Source of the DNA: Flammeovirgaceae bacterium UBA5008
GTDB lineage: Bacteria; Bacteroidota; Bacteroidia; Cytophagales; Cyclobacteriaceae
DNA: 57,132 nt
Assembly (NCBI GenBank): GCA_002398365.1
Contig: DGYK01000022.1
Coordinates: 1-57,132 of the forward strand
Reading direction: 5' to 3'
Below are positions 1 to 7,551 of this stretch, one piece after another (position 1 is the first letter of the stretch; each line of letters begins with the position of its first letter). Made by a program: the position numbers and the translations under genes. The notes beneath the pieces were generated by a model. It ran no database searches. It had not been told where the DNA came from and worked only from the letters and a program-made list of their open reading frames with translations.

Positions 1-50
1 CAAGATAGCCTTCGCAAGGCATACTAGAAACAACGAGTGATATGATTTTG

Positions 51-1316
51 TTAGAACTCGTCCGGAAGCACTACCCGAAAGCGCGTGCCTTTGCCGATTT
101 CAGATTGGAAAGAAATGGTTCCCTTCACTTTCTCCAGTGATTCGCGCACAATATATAAGCCCAAACCGGAACCGGTTGAAACGGTGGTGGCACGGAAAAA
201 CATGTCGAATATTTTGGGTTGCAGAGCGGCATCAATACCAATGCCATTATCGGCTACCTCTACAATGGTTTGCCCGGACTCGTGCCATGCTTTGACTTGG
301 ATGTAAGAGTCATTCTTCGACACATCAGTGTACTTCATGGCGTTGGAAATCAGGTTATTTAATACTACGCGCAATCGCGGTAAGTCGGTAATTATTGAAA
401 AGGAATGTTCCACATCTACCTGAAATGCCACGGGATGATTGAGCTGCGATATCTTGAGCACATCTACAATTTCGTCTATCACACCGCGCAGGCGCACCGA
501 TTCTTTAACCACGGCCGTGCGCGAGTTGCGGGAATAGTCGATGATATCGCGAATGAACTTATCCATGATCGTCACGCGGCTTTGAATCATATCGGTGTAG
601 TCCATGGAATGAGGCTCTAGTCGCTGTAAGTTGAGTAAACCCGAAATGGAATTGAGTGGTGCACGTAAATCATGTGAAGCACTGTATACAAATCGGTCCA
701 GTTCCACATTGGATTTTTCTAATTCCTTATTTCGAATCATCAACGCGTTCTCTACTCTATAATTCAAATTCAGGATCATGAAGGTGATGTAAATATTGAT
801 GGCGGCAAACACCGATAAGTTGACCAGAAACAGCACACTGGTTTGATATTCGGTAAATGTCATAAACCGAATCAATGACGTGCGTGTGATAAAAGCAGTT
901 ACCATCAAAATGATCGTCAGGAATGTAAAACCTAATCCCCACTTTCGTTCTTCATATCCAAATAGAATCATGGCCACAAAAGCAACTGTAATTTGATGCA
1001 GATGAACTCCGGTAGCAAACTCTTGGCTTGCTGTCAGGTTGTATAAAACAAAATTGAATAGTAGCAAACCAATGATCTTGGCTTGTTTGTAATAACCCAA
1101 TCCGTTAACTACCAATGCAATCACACAGATCAGCGCGATAGAAATAAAAATAAAATGGGTGACATGTGAATTGATCGCCTGATCGATCAGATAATAGATA
1201 AAGGATAGGGCCAATATTAAAAGTATCAGTCGATTGCTCAGAACAGCCCTTCGTTCAATAGATAATCCCTTTTCTTCATCGGGGAACTTTAACTTTTGCA
1301 ACCACTTCTTCACCAT
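51..1316 (-). CDS. Membrane-bound sensor histidine kinase
   Basis: A 421-residue two-component kinase. The first ~190 residues hold about six hydrophobic segments (roughly 28-47, 53-71, 80-96, 108-119, 128-142, 158-184) and no obvious extracellular sensor domain, so the signal may be sensed in the membrane. A HisKA domain follows, with the phospho-acceptor His at residue 215 in SASHDLRAPL. The HATPase_c domain has an N box (LISNAMKYT), a G1 box (ADNGIGI) and a G2 box (GSGLGLYIV). The ATG at 1316 opens directly before a charged cytoplasmic stretch. No response regulator is adjacent inside the window, so its partner is unknown and it may be an orphan kinase. The kinase identity is seen directly; the signal is not predictable. 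Confidence 0.93.
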   Translation of the reverse strand: MVKKWLQKLKFPDEEKGLSIERRAVLSNRLILLILALSFIYYLIDQAINSHVTHFIFISIALICVIALVVNGLGYYKQAKIIGLLLFNFVLYNLTASQEFATGVHLHQITVAFVAMILFGYEERKWGLGFTFLTIILMVTAFITRTSLIRFMTFTEYQTSVLFLVNLSVFAAINIYITFMILNLNYRVENALMIRNKELEKSNVELDRFVYSASHDLRAPLNSISGLLNLQRLEPHSMDYTDMIQSRVTIMDKFIRDIIDYSRNSRTAVVKESVRLRGVIDEIVDVLKISQLNHPVAFQVDVEHSFSIITDLPRLRVVLNNLISNAMKYTDVSKNDSYIQVKAWHESGQTIVEVADNGIGIDAALQPKIFDMFFRATTVSTGSGLGLYIVRESLEKVKGTISFQSEIGKGTRFRVVLPDEF

Positions 1317-1428
1317 GGGGATAACTCAACATTAAATCTAAAGAATCTTTTGTGTAAACAAAACACACTGGTCGAATTGAGAAATCATGACTTATGCTCC
1401 GCATCCTTTTTTTGATTAACTTTAAATC

Positions 1429-2526
1429 ATGGGCTTCATCAAAAAGATTGGATTCTTCACAGCTTTTATTCTTCCCTCGCTGGTGGTGGCTGGCTTCTAT
1501 GCGGGTGGCTATTGGAACTGGCTGGCAATTGTATTTGTATTTCTGCTGATGCCTGTGATCGATCAATTAGTGGGTTTGGATACTACGAATGTTCCTAAAG
1601 ATGAAGTTTCGATGATCAGTGAAGAAATGTTCTATCGCCTGATCACGTACATGTGGACATTCGTGCAGGTGGCATTTATTATTTGGGCTTGCTTCGCCAT
1701 TTCTCTTCACAGCCTTACTTCTTTTGTGGAATGGTTTGGCTTTGTGGTGGGCGTAGGAATAGTCACCGGTGGAATTGGCATTACCGTTGCCCACGAGTTG
1801 GGTCATAAGAAATCGAAGCTGGAACAATTTTACAGCAAAGTATTATTAATGACGGTCAGCTACATGCACTTTTATATTGAGCATAATCGAGGACATCATG
1901 TACAGGTAGCTACACCCGATGATCCGGCAACCGCCCGTTATCAGGAAAATTTTTATTCTTTCTGGTTTCGCTCGGTGTTTCACGGCTACTCTCACGCCTG
2001 GCAACTGGAAAAAGAAAGTTTGCAGCGCAAAGGATTTACGGTGTGGCACTGGAGAAATGAGATGATCTGGTTTACGCTCGCTCCCGTTTTGTTTTGCGGA
2101 GTGCTCACCCTTTTCTTTAGTCTTTGGAGCGGCCGACTGATGTGGGAAGTGCCGCTGTTTTTTTTCACACAGAGTATCATTGCGTTCACGTTGCTGGAGT
2201 TGGTGAACTATATCGAGCACTACGGCATTGTGCGCAAGCAGGATGCGAACGGAAAATACGAGCGCGTCAATCCTTTGCATTCTTGGAATGCCAGTCACCT
2301 GATCAGTAATTTCTTTTTGTTTCAATTGCAGCGTCACTCCGATCATCATGCCAACGCCATCAAACGCTATCAGGTGTTGAACCACTATGATGAGAGCCCG
2401 CAATTACCTTACGGTTATCCTACTATGATACTCATGGCCTTAGTGCCTCCCTTGTGGTACGCGCGTATGCATCCCTTACTGCATTCGTGGAAAGAAAAAG
2501 TTTATCAGCCTTCGCAGGCAGCTTAA
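1429..2526 (+). CDS. alkB: Alkane 1-monooxygenase (AlkB family)
   Basis: An integral-membrane non-haem di-iron hydroxylase that oxidises the terminal methyl of alkanes or similar chains with O2 and electrons from rubredoxin. All AlkB histidine boxes are visible: HELGHKK (His122/126), EHNRGHH (His152/156/157) followed by the family stretch ATPDDPATAR, and LQRHSDHH near residue 310, plus NYIEHYG. Hydrophobic helices lie between the boxes. At 365 residues it lacks a fused rubredoxin, and no rubredoxin or rubredoxin reductase gene lies nearby, so electron donors must come from elsewhere. It starts 112 bp from the divergent kinase and is followed after 21 bp by a serine hydrolase, probably in one transcript. 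The family is certain; the substrate (alkane or other hydrophobic chain) is inference. Confidence 0.93.
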   Translation: MGFIKKIGFFTAFILPSLVVAGFYAGGYWNWLAIVFVFLLMPVIDQLVGLDTTNVPKDEVSMISEEMFYRLITYMWTFVQVAFIIWACFAISLHSLTSFVEWFGFVVGVGIVTGGIGITVAHELGHKKSKLEQFYSKVLLMTVSYMHFYIEHNRGHHVQVATPDDPATARYQENFYSFWFRSVFHGYSHAWQLEKESLQRKGFTVWHWRNEMIWFTLAPVLFCGVLTLFFSLWSGRLMWEVPLFFFTQSIIAFTLLELVNYIEHYGIVRKQDANGKYERVNPLHSWNASHLISNFFLFQLQRHSDHHANAIKRYQVLNHYDESPQLPYGYPTMILMALVPPLWYARMHPLLHSWKEKVYQPSQAA

Positions 2527-2547
2527 CTCATAAACTATCCCTATATC

Positions 2548-3918
2548 ATGAAATTGATCAAACGTCTTTTGCTTGTTGTATTACTAGCCGTGCTTGGCTA
2601 TGCTAGTTATTATCTATCGCAGGCACTACCCATTATTTCGGGATATGGTGCTAAGAATTTATGCTCATGTGTGTATGTGGCAGGTCGCGATCCGCAACAA
2701 GTGATTGCTCAGGAACTGGGTGGTGCATTAATTAACTTAGGAACCTTCGAAGCACATATGGAAGATTCTTCAGCCACCGGCTCTGTCTTCGGGTTGAGCC
2801 AGCGCAAAGCCATTTACCGCAAGGGATTGGGTTGTACGTTAATTTCTGAAATCAGCGAAGAGGAATTACGGAAACAAACTATTCCGGTGATTGCAAAACC
2901 GGTGATCAATCAAGATACGATTGCGTGGCCGAGTGGTAATCGGGTGATCGATTCATTGGTAGGACGCAATGCATCACTCAACAAAGTAGTCGATGCTGCG
3001 TTTGCAGAACCCGACACGGCTAATCCGGTGAACACGCGTGCGGTAGTCATTCTGCACAAAGGAAATATCATTGCCGAAAAATATGCGAACGGCTTTAATG
3101 CACAAACGCGATTGATCGGATGGAGTATGACCAAAACCATTACCAATGCGATTGTGGGTGTGTTGGTGAAACAAGGCAAACTGAAAGTGTCAGAGCCTGC
3201 GCCTGTTAGTGAGTGGGAAAACGATGAGCGTTCGAAAATCACATTGCACAACTTACTGCAAGCGAGTAGCGGTCTGGCTTGGGAAGAGATCTATGGCGGA
3301 CCCAGCACGGCCACGAATATGTTGTTTAAAAAGAAAGATGCCGGTGCGTATGCTGCGCAATCCAAAGCCGAAGTGGCTCCCAACACAAAGTGGTATTATA
3401 GCAGTGGCACCACCAATATTATTTCACGCATCACCAAGCAAACCATTGGCGAGGCCGACTATACTTTGTTCCCCTATCGTGAAGTATTTCATAAGCTAGG
3501 CGCTTACAGTATGGTGATTGAGCCCGATGCTTCCGGCACTTTCGTGGGATCATCGTTCAGTTATGCTACGGCCCGCGACTGGGCACGATTTGGTTTACTT
3601 TATTTGCAAGATGGTATTTGGAACCAGGAAGAGATCTTGCCGAAAGGCTGGGTGCAATATTCTACTACCGCTGCGGATGCCGCACCTCAAGGTGAATACG
3701 GTGCGCAAATCTGGTTGAATGCAGGTAATAAAAACAATCCTAACGACAAGCGATTTCCGGATGTGCCGAATGATATGTATCTGATGGACGGCTTCGAAGG
3801 GCAATCCGTCATTATGATTCCGTCCCGCGATGTAGTGATTGTGCGCTTGGGCCTCAGTCAGAAAAGAGAATTCGATGTGAATGCGTTTGTGCGTGATGTG
3901 CTGAAAACTCTGGAGTAA
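2548..3918 (+). CDS. Serine hydrolase, beta-lactamase class C fold
   Basis: A 456-residue envelope protein with an N-terminal hydrophobic anchor (about residues 5-30) and a class C beta-lactamase/esterase-type catalytic domain. The nucleophile motif is S193-M-T-K196, and the Tyr motif appears as WYYSSG near residue 284. A Cys-containing stretch after the anchor (KNLCSCVYVAG) precedes a ~100-residue linker region. Similar proteins are often annotated as 6-aminohexanoate-dimer hydrolase-like; members act on esters, amides or D-peptides, so the substrate cannot be named. It sits 21 bp downstream of alkB and is probably cotranscribed. This raises the possibility that it hydrolyses an ester or amide linked to the same hydrophobic compound, which is inference. 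Two unrelated-looking serine hydrolases of the same superfamily lie at 18.4-21 kb. Confidence 0.85.
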   Translation: MKLIKRLLLVVLLAVLGYASYYLSQALPIISGYGAKNLCSCVYVAGRDPQQVIAQELGGALINLGTFEAHMEDSSATGSVFGLSQRKAIYRKGLGCTLISEISEEELRKQTIPVIAKPVINQDTIAWPSGNRVIDSLVGRNASLNKVVDAAFAEPDTANPVNTRAVVILHKGNIIAEKYANGFNAQTRLIGWSMTKTITNAIVGVLVKQGKLKVSEPAPVSEWENDERSKITLHNLLQASSGLAWEEIYGGPSTATNMLFKKKDAGAYAAQSKAEVAPNTKWYYSSGTTNIISRITKQTIGEADYTLFPYREVFHKLGAYSMVIEPDASGTFVGSSFSYATARDWARFGLLYLQDGIWNQEEILPKGWVQYSTTAADAAPQGEYGAQIWLNAGNKNNPNDKRFPDVPNDMYLMDGFEGQSVIMIPSRDVVIVRLGLSQKREFDVNAFVRDVLKTLE

Positions 3919-3940
3919 AAATTGTTTTACAACTAATCCG

Positions 3941-4267
3941 TGGTCTGTGACGTCAGAGATCACTTCTTAAATGAGGAACATTTCGGTCTGTGAGGACACA
4001 GACCGAGGGAGAGAATAAAAATAATTTACAGCCAACCATTCGCCTTCATCCAATTTTTTAATCTCCAATCCTTGGTCTGTGTCCCCACAGACCACTTTTT
4101 AAATGAGGTGCATTCGGTCTGTGAGGACAGGACACAGACCGAGAGAGAGTTGGAGTAAATATAAATTACAGCCAGCCATTCGCCTTCATCTCAATCCAAT
4201 CCGTGGTCTGTGTCCCCACAGACCACTTTTTAAATGAGGTGCATTCGGTCTGTGAGGACACAGACCG
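3941..4267. repeat. Three tandem ~131-bp hairpin units carrying duplicated esterase gene tails
   Basis: The 366-bp gap between the serine hydrolase and the esterase holds three copies of one unit. Hairpin 1 is TGGTCTGTG-TCCC-CACAGACCA at 4073-4094 and 4204-4225; a decayed copy is at 3941-3962. Hairpin 2 is CGGTCTGTG-AGGA-CACAGACCG at 3984-4005 and 4246-4267; at 4115-4141 the loop is enlarged by a GGACA duplication. Hairpin 1 starts are spaced 132 and 131 bp apart. Between the units, on the minus strand, lie short copies of the end of the neighbouring esterase gene. Positions 4070-4026 read DWRLKNWMKANGWL-stop and 4198-4166 read a tail ending MKANGWL-stop, against DRLKNWLKANAWL-stop in the real gene. 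The hairpins could end transcription from both sides. They resemble REP/BIME-type intergenic palindromes. Confidence 0.85.
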
Positions 4268-4284
4268 AGGGAGATAAAATTTAT

Positions 4285-5199
4285 TTAAAGCCAAGCATTC
4301 GCTTTCAACCAATTCTTTAATCGGTCGAACCACGCATCTTCGGTAGTAGGATTATTCAATCCGAATCCGTGGCCACCGCGCTGGTACAGATGTAATTCAG
4401 TCGATACTTTGTTTTGCAACAACGCCTCGTAATAGCGCACGCTGTTGAGCGAACTCACACCGCCATCATCGCTGGCGTGCACCAGAAATGCCGGTGGTGT
4501 TTGCGGAGTCACTTGCTTGTCGGATGAGTAGGCACTGCGCTGCACGGCTGTACTTTCTTTCCCTACGAGTTTCTCGAAAGAACCTCCGTGTGCAATCGCG
4601 GGATCGGAGCTAATCACCGGATAAATCAATATCTGAAAATCCGGTCGCAGATTGATCTTAGAAGGGTTGTCGATTTTTGAGTGATGAAATTGCGTAGCGG
4701 CTGTGCTGGCCAAATGTCCGCCTGCTGAAAAACCGAGAATGCCTACTTTCGTAGGATCAATATGAAATTCCGAAGCGCGCTCACGTACGAGCTGTAACGC
4801 GCGCTGTGCATCTTGTAGCGGTGCGATGGTAGGGTTGACTTGTATTCGTGCATCGGGCAAACGATATTTTAACACAAATGCAGTCACTCCGATGGCTGCG
4901 AATTTCTTGGCGACATCTGCGCCTTCATGCCCCGCAGCTAAAAGCCAATATCCTCCACCCGGACAAATGATCACCGCGGTTCCATTTGTGATTCTTGCTT
5001 CCGGTTGGTAGACGGTAAGAGATGGCTCGGTGACTTCGGTGATTCTTAGAATGCCATCCGCGCCTACTTCTTGCTTTTCGCGAATAACCGTGTTGGCAAT
5101 AGAGTTCGGGATTCTGGATGAATACAAGGGAATGTTAGGTTGTGCCATAAGAGCTGAAAGACTATTGAAACAAAGGATGAAAAAACATATTCGAATCAT
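4285..5199 (-). CDS. Secreted alpha/beta-hydrolase esterase (BD-FAE/acetyl-esterase type)
   Basis: A 304-residue secreted esterase. A signal peptide (MIRICFFILCFNSLSALMAQ) ends at about residue 20. The oxyanion-hole motif CPGGGYW is near residue 80, the nucleophile elbow GFSAGG has Ser158, the acid lies in HASDDGG (Asp244 or 245) and the catalytic His277 is in RGGHGFG. The fold and motifs match the BD-FAE/hormone-sensitive-lipase-like carbohydrate esterases (acetyl xylan or feruloyl esterase relatives). It is the last gene of a tight minus-strand run (7206 to 4285), 12 bp after the GNAT gene. A stem-loop 17 bp past the stop (4246-4267) may terminate the operon. Its last ~14 codons are repeated twice downstream. 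The substrate is not determinable. Confidence 0.88.
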   Translation of the reverse strand: MIRICFFILCFNSLSALMAQPNIPLYSSRIPNSIANTVIREKQEVGADGILRITEVTEPSLTVYQPEARITNGTAVIICPGGGYWLLAAGHEGADVAKKFAAIGVTAFVLKYRLPDARIQVNPTIAPLQDAQRALQLVRERASEFHIDPTKVGILGFSAGGHLASTAATQFHHSKIDNPSKINLRPDFQILIYPVISSDPAIAHGGSFEKLVGKESTAVQRSAYSSDKQVTPQTPPAFLVHASDDGGVSSLNSVRYYEALLQNKVSTELHLYQRGGHGFGLNNPTTEDAWFDRLKNWLKANAWL

Positions 5200-5211
5200 G
5201 AGAAAGAATTT

Positions 5212-5751
5212 TTATTGTTGCGAGCGATAAGTCTCTTGTGTGATGCGAAAGATAAACACCTCATTGTTATTGTAGATGGTTTTTTTGTCGATGTTCATGC
5301 CATTACGAGTCGCCACCTGAATGGAAGGTGCGTTGGTCACACTGATGATGGAAATCAAGGAAGGAGCCCATTGATTTTCAAAGGCGGTGACTTTACATTG
5401 AAGTGCGGCCTCGGATGCAAAACCTTTTCCACGGAAAGCCGGCATGAGGGAGTAGGCAATTTCCAGTTCGGTGATATCATCGACTGTTTGCACCACCAAT
5501 CCGGCATGGCCGATGAGTTTGCCGGATGCTCTTTCGATGAGTGCATTCATTCCTCCGCGATTATTTTCGTAACGCCATTGTTGTTTCTCATACCAGCGAG
5601 CACATTCAAACTCTGGGATGGTACGCTCTTCGTTCCAATAACGAAACGATGCAGGGTCTTCAAAGAACTGAATCCACTCGGGTGTGTCTGTTACCCGCAC
5701 TTCGCGAAAATGAATGCGTTCGGTTTCAATGCCGGTGAGTAAAAAGGTCAT
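5212..5751 (-). CDS. GNAT family N-acetyltransferase
   Basis: A 179-residue acyl-CoA N-acetyltransferase of the RimJ/RimL-like GNAT group: TERIHFREV at the N-terminus, EIAYSLMPAFRGKGFASEAA with the acetyl-CoA pyrophosphate loop (RGKGFA), and a C-terminal N-x-x-S/ATRNGM segment. The reading frame is open to 5808, but the start is placed at ATG 5751. That ATG shares the sequence ATGA with the stop of the upstream VOC gene, a typical translational-coupling overlap, and the extra 19 residues upstream lie inside the VOC gene. The acceptor substrate is unknown. Confidence 0.85.
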   Translation of the reverse strand: MTFLLTGIETERIHFREVRVTDTPEWIQFFEDPASFRYWNEERTIPEFECARWYEKQQWRYENNRGGMNALIERASGKLIGHAGLVVQTVDDITELEIAYSLMPAFRGKGFASEAALQCKVTAFENQWAPSLISIISVTNAPSIQVATRNGMNIDKKTIYNNNEVFIFRITQETYRSQQ

Positions 5752-6128
5752 GCGTATTTTCGTTGACGCAGTTGAAATACATTTCCTTCCGGATCTTTTC
5801 CATCGCAAAGATCAAACGGATAATTATCAAAAGTGGTGATGGATTGCATGCGCACCCCTTGCTGTGTCAATTGATCATGGAATTGTTGAAGCGGCAAGTC
5901 TAGTACATCAAAAACCAGCTTCACATTATTGTCTACCTGCTCGTTGGGATCATCTCCAAGATACTCTTCAGGAATTTGATGCAATCCCAGATAACAGGAA
6001 GGTGTTTTCAACAAAACCCAGGTTGCATACTCTTCCACTACCTCCAATTGGAATACATCACGATAGAATTTTTTCTGTTGGTCAATTTGGTGAACAAAAA
6101 GAATGATGGTACTGAGGGAAATATTCAT
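5748..6128 (-). CDS. VOC superfamily (glyoxalase/bleomycin-resistance-like) protein
   Basis: A 126-residue single vicinal-oxygen-chelate domain: two beta-alpha-beta-beta-beta modules, beginning with LSTIILFVHQIDQQKKFYRDVF and ending DPEGNVFQLRQRKYA, the usual C-terminal strand of the family. Candidate metal positions include His13 and the Glu of the GNVFQL strand, but the set is not complete enough to call an enzyme. It overlaps the GNAT gene by ATGA and begins 5 bp after the small membrane-protein gene, so it is internal to the operon. The function is unassigned. Confidence 0.82.
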   Translation of the reverse strand: MNISLSTIILFVHQIDQQKKFYRDVFQLEVVEEYATWVLLKTPSCYLGLHQIPEEYLGDDPNEQVDNNVKLVFDVLDLPLQQFHDQLTQQGVRMQSITTFDNYPFDLCDGKDPEGNVFQLRQRKYA

Positions 6129-6133
6129 TTAAA

Positions 6134-6358
6134 TTAAGGTTGAAGTAGCCCAATATGAAATTGAAGGGAGGTTAGTTTACTATCCACGTAAGTGAGTGGT
6201 CGATAAAAATAATAAATCCATAGTTGATCTTTTGGAAAGATCAAGTAATGTTTTCCATCCTTCGGCCATAATTCAATATGCGAAGCACGAAAAGCTAAAT
6301 AGGTTCCGAGATAAAGGAAAACACACACAGCCGCCCATTTTCTCCTATTTAACTTCAT
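6134..6358 (-). CDS. Small single-span membrane protein of unknown function
   Basis: A 74-residue protein starting at ATG 6358 (a GTG one codon upstream is also possible). It has a basic N-terminus (KLNRRKW), one hydrophobic segment (about residues 9-23) and an aromatic-rich exterior tail. I recognise no family. It fits exactly between two genes of the minus-strand run, 8 bp after the upstream stop and 5 bp before the VOC start, which is the main reason for believing it is translated. Confidence 0.6.
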   Translation of the reverse strand: MKLNRRKWAAVCVFLYLGTYLAFRASHIELWPKDGKHYLIFPKDQLWIYYFYRPLTYVDSKLTSLQFHIGLLQP

Positions 6359-6366
6359 CACTTTAT

Positions 6367-7206
6367 CTAAAAGGATTTAGTCAGTAACTTCTCTAATTGC
6401 TCTAGTCGTTTCTCTATTTCTTTCATCACTCGTCCTCGCACAGCATCTGCTTTAGGCAGTGAAGGATAAATTGCCTTGAGTGTAACGGAGGATTTTCCTG
6501 CGATTTTTGGTTCAATCTTCACTTGCCATTCAACAGGAACTGCCTCAGTCTGAATCCAACTGATGAACTCAGGTGATCGAATTTCTTTAAATTGACCTTG
6601 AGTGGTCTTCGCACTGCCAAACCCTTGTACTTGAATATGCAAGACTCCACCGGGTGTAGGATTAAAGCTCAGCACATAAGATGATTCTTCCGCTGCTACC
6701 CACCATACCTGAAAGGAAGTAGATACAACACACGCTTTGAATATTTTTTCCGGTTCAAATGGCATATCACGGGTAGCCATTAATTCTTTGTCCGGTGAAT
6801 GATCGCGTATAGCAGTGATAGGATTATTTATTAAGAAATCAGCAAGCTTCTCAAACTCCTCTGATTGAGTTTTATTTGAAAAGATAAAACGCTGATTGCG
6901 TGGGAAAAATAAAATGAGGGATCTGCGCAGCGTGCTACGTAAATAATAGCGCTTCTCTTGCCATTCTACTAATTCTTCTAAATGAAGGGTTTGGTCTTTC
7001 GTAATGAGTTTCGATAAAATAAGGTGAGAACTCACCAATTTGATGCGTTGATAAGTGATGAGAGATGAATAGACTCCGCAAGCGCTTAGGACAGTTAAAA
7101 TGAAACACAACATGGCAAACACGTGCGCATTTAAGAGGAAACCGAGCACAGCGAACGAAGTCAATATAAATGTTAAAAATATGAACAGAAGGAGGCGAAA
7201 TGACAT
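6367..7206 (-). CDS. Two-helix membrane protein with a START/SRPBCC-like C-terminal domain
   Basis: A 279-residue protein and the first gene of the five-gene minus-strand operon. Two hydrophobic helices (about residues 4-24 and 28-50) are followed by a beta-rich stretch, about residues 53-135, that resembles a bacterial PH-like module (RIKLVSSHLILSKL, LEELVEWQEKRYYLR). From about residue 140 the pattern changes to that of SRPBCC/AHSA1 lipid-binding folds: MPFEPEKIFKACV, SFQVWWVAAEE, FNPTPGGVLHIQVQGF and a long C-terminal amphipathic helix (RGRVMKEIEKRLEQLEKLL). The two-domain reading is inferred from residue patterns and should be checked by structure prediction. A membrane-tethered lipid or steroid-type ligand binder would fit. 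Confidence 0.72.
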   Translation of the reverse strand: MSFRLLLFIFLTFILTSFAVLGFLLNAHVFAMLCFILTVLSACGVYSSLITYQRIKLVSSHLILSKLITKDQTLHLEELVEWQEKRYYLRSTLRRSLILFFPRNQRFIFSNKTQSEEFEKLADFLINNPITAIRDHSPDKELMATRDMPFEPEKIFKACVVSTSFQVWWVAAEESSYVLSFNPTPGGVLHIQVQGFGSAKTTQGQFKEIRSPEFISWIQTEAVPVEWQVKIEPKIAGKSSVTLKAIYPSLPKADAVRGRVMKEIEKRLEQLEKLLTKSF

Positions 7207-7309
7207 AGAGAATCACGATTGAACTTATGAATTAATCAGGGGCTTCCAGGTGAGGTAAATATACCTATCTCTATATTCAAAAACCTATGCAAGAATTAAA
7301 TTCAAGGTT

Positions 7310-7455
7310 CGAGTAAATCACCTGATACCCTTCGTGCCGTGCGCGGGCCAGCGATTGAAGCGGCACCCCGCAGTGGAGCGCTTCGCGCTACGAGGAGTAG
7401 AGCGGAAAGCGTTCCGATAGCTATCGGAACACCTCGCCTCGAGTGGCAGGCCCCC
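7310..7455 (-). repeat. Dispersed GC-rich intergenic repeat, copy 1
   Basis: Read on the minus strand, this element contains CGCTTTCCGCTCTACTCCTC and, further on, GGGGTGCCGCTTCAATCGCT followed by GGCCCGCGCACGGCAC. The same words occur in the copy at 27493-27630 (CGCTTTCCGCTACAAGTCCTC, GCTTTCCGCTTCAATCGCTT, GCCCACGCACAGCACC) and, more diverged, at 17065-17150. It also has a 20-bp palindrome (7411-7430) and a GCGCTTCGCGC hairpin. It is non-coding and much richer in G+C than its surroundings. Similar GC-rich elements occur between genes in other Bacteroidota genomes (from memory, not searched). Confidence 0.7.
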
Positions 7456-7504
7456 TTATAAATGGGTTCTAAAATCCAGGTTTTAATGGGTACATTTTTT
7501 TCCG

Positions 7505-7531
7505 TTGGCATAGCTAGATTTCGTATTTTTG
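7505..7531 (+). promoter_or_regulatory. Bacteroidota-type promoter of kdnA
   Basis: The -7 element TATTTTTG at 7524-7531 matches TAnnTTTG exactly, and a TTG at 7505-7507 gives a -33 element with 16 bp between. The kdnA ATG is 20 bp downstream. Confidence 0.65.
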
Positions 7532-7551
7532 CACCCTAATCTTTATCAATT

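Larger units (their letters stand above)
7207..7551. other. 345-bp non-coding gap between divergent operons
   Basis: The gap has no believable gene. It contains a GC-rich repeat element (about 7310-7455) that includes the 20-bp perfect palindrome GTTCCGATAGCTATCGGAAC at 7411-7430, followed by the kdnA promoter (7505-7531). A 69-codon minus-strand frame through the repeat is judged spurious. Confidence 0.75.

Noticed and set aside
1..50. Start of a further gene at the left edge
   Set aside because: Only 50 bp precede the kinase stop; a short partial stem (AGCCTTCGCAAGGC-like) is visible but no coding signal can be supported.
51..1316. The histidine kinase considered as part of a two-component operon
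   Set aside because: No receiver-domain gene is adjacent within the window, so a pairing cannot be supported.
1846..2403. A 185-codon frame antisense to alkB
   Set aside because: The plus strand encodes all AlkB motifs; the antisense frame has no motif and no independent promoter.
3941..4267. The three tandem units considered as a CRISPR array
   Set aside because: The ~131-bp period, the two palindromes per unit and the coding-tail remnants do not fit short repeats with unique spacers, and no cas gene is present.
5215..5742. A 175-codon frame on the plus strand opposite the GNAT gene
   Set aside because: The minus strand has a coherent GNAT protein, coupled by ATGA to the VOC gene; the opposite frame is a shadow.
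7290..7320. GGTTCGAG-containing stretch considered as a tRNA T-arm
   Set aside because: No acceptor stem, D-arm or anticodon arm can be drawn around it.
7302..7511. A 69-codon minus-strand open frame in the gap before kdnA
   Set aside because: It runs through the GC-rich repeat, its composition is arginine/alanine-rich repeat artefact, and it overlaps the kdnA promoter; it matches no family I can see.
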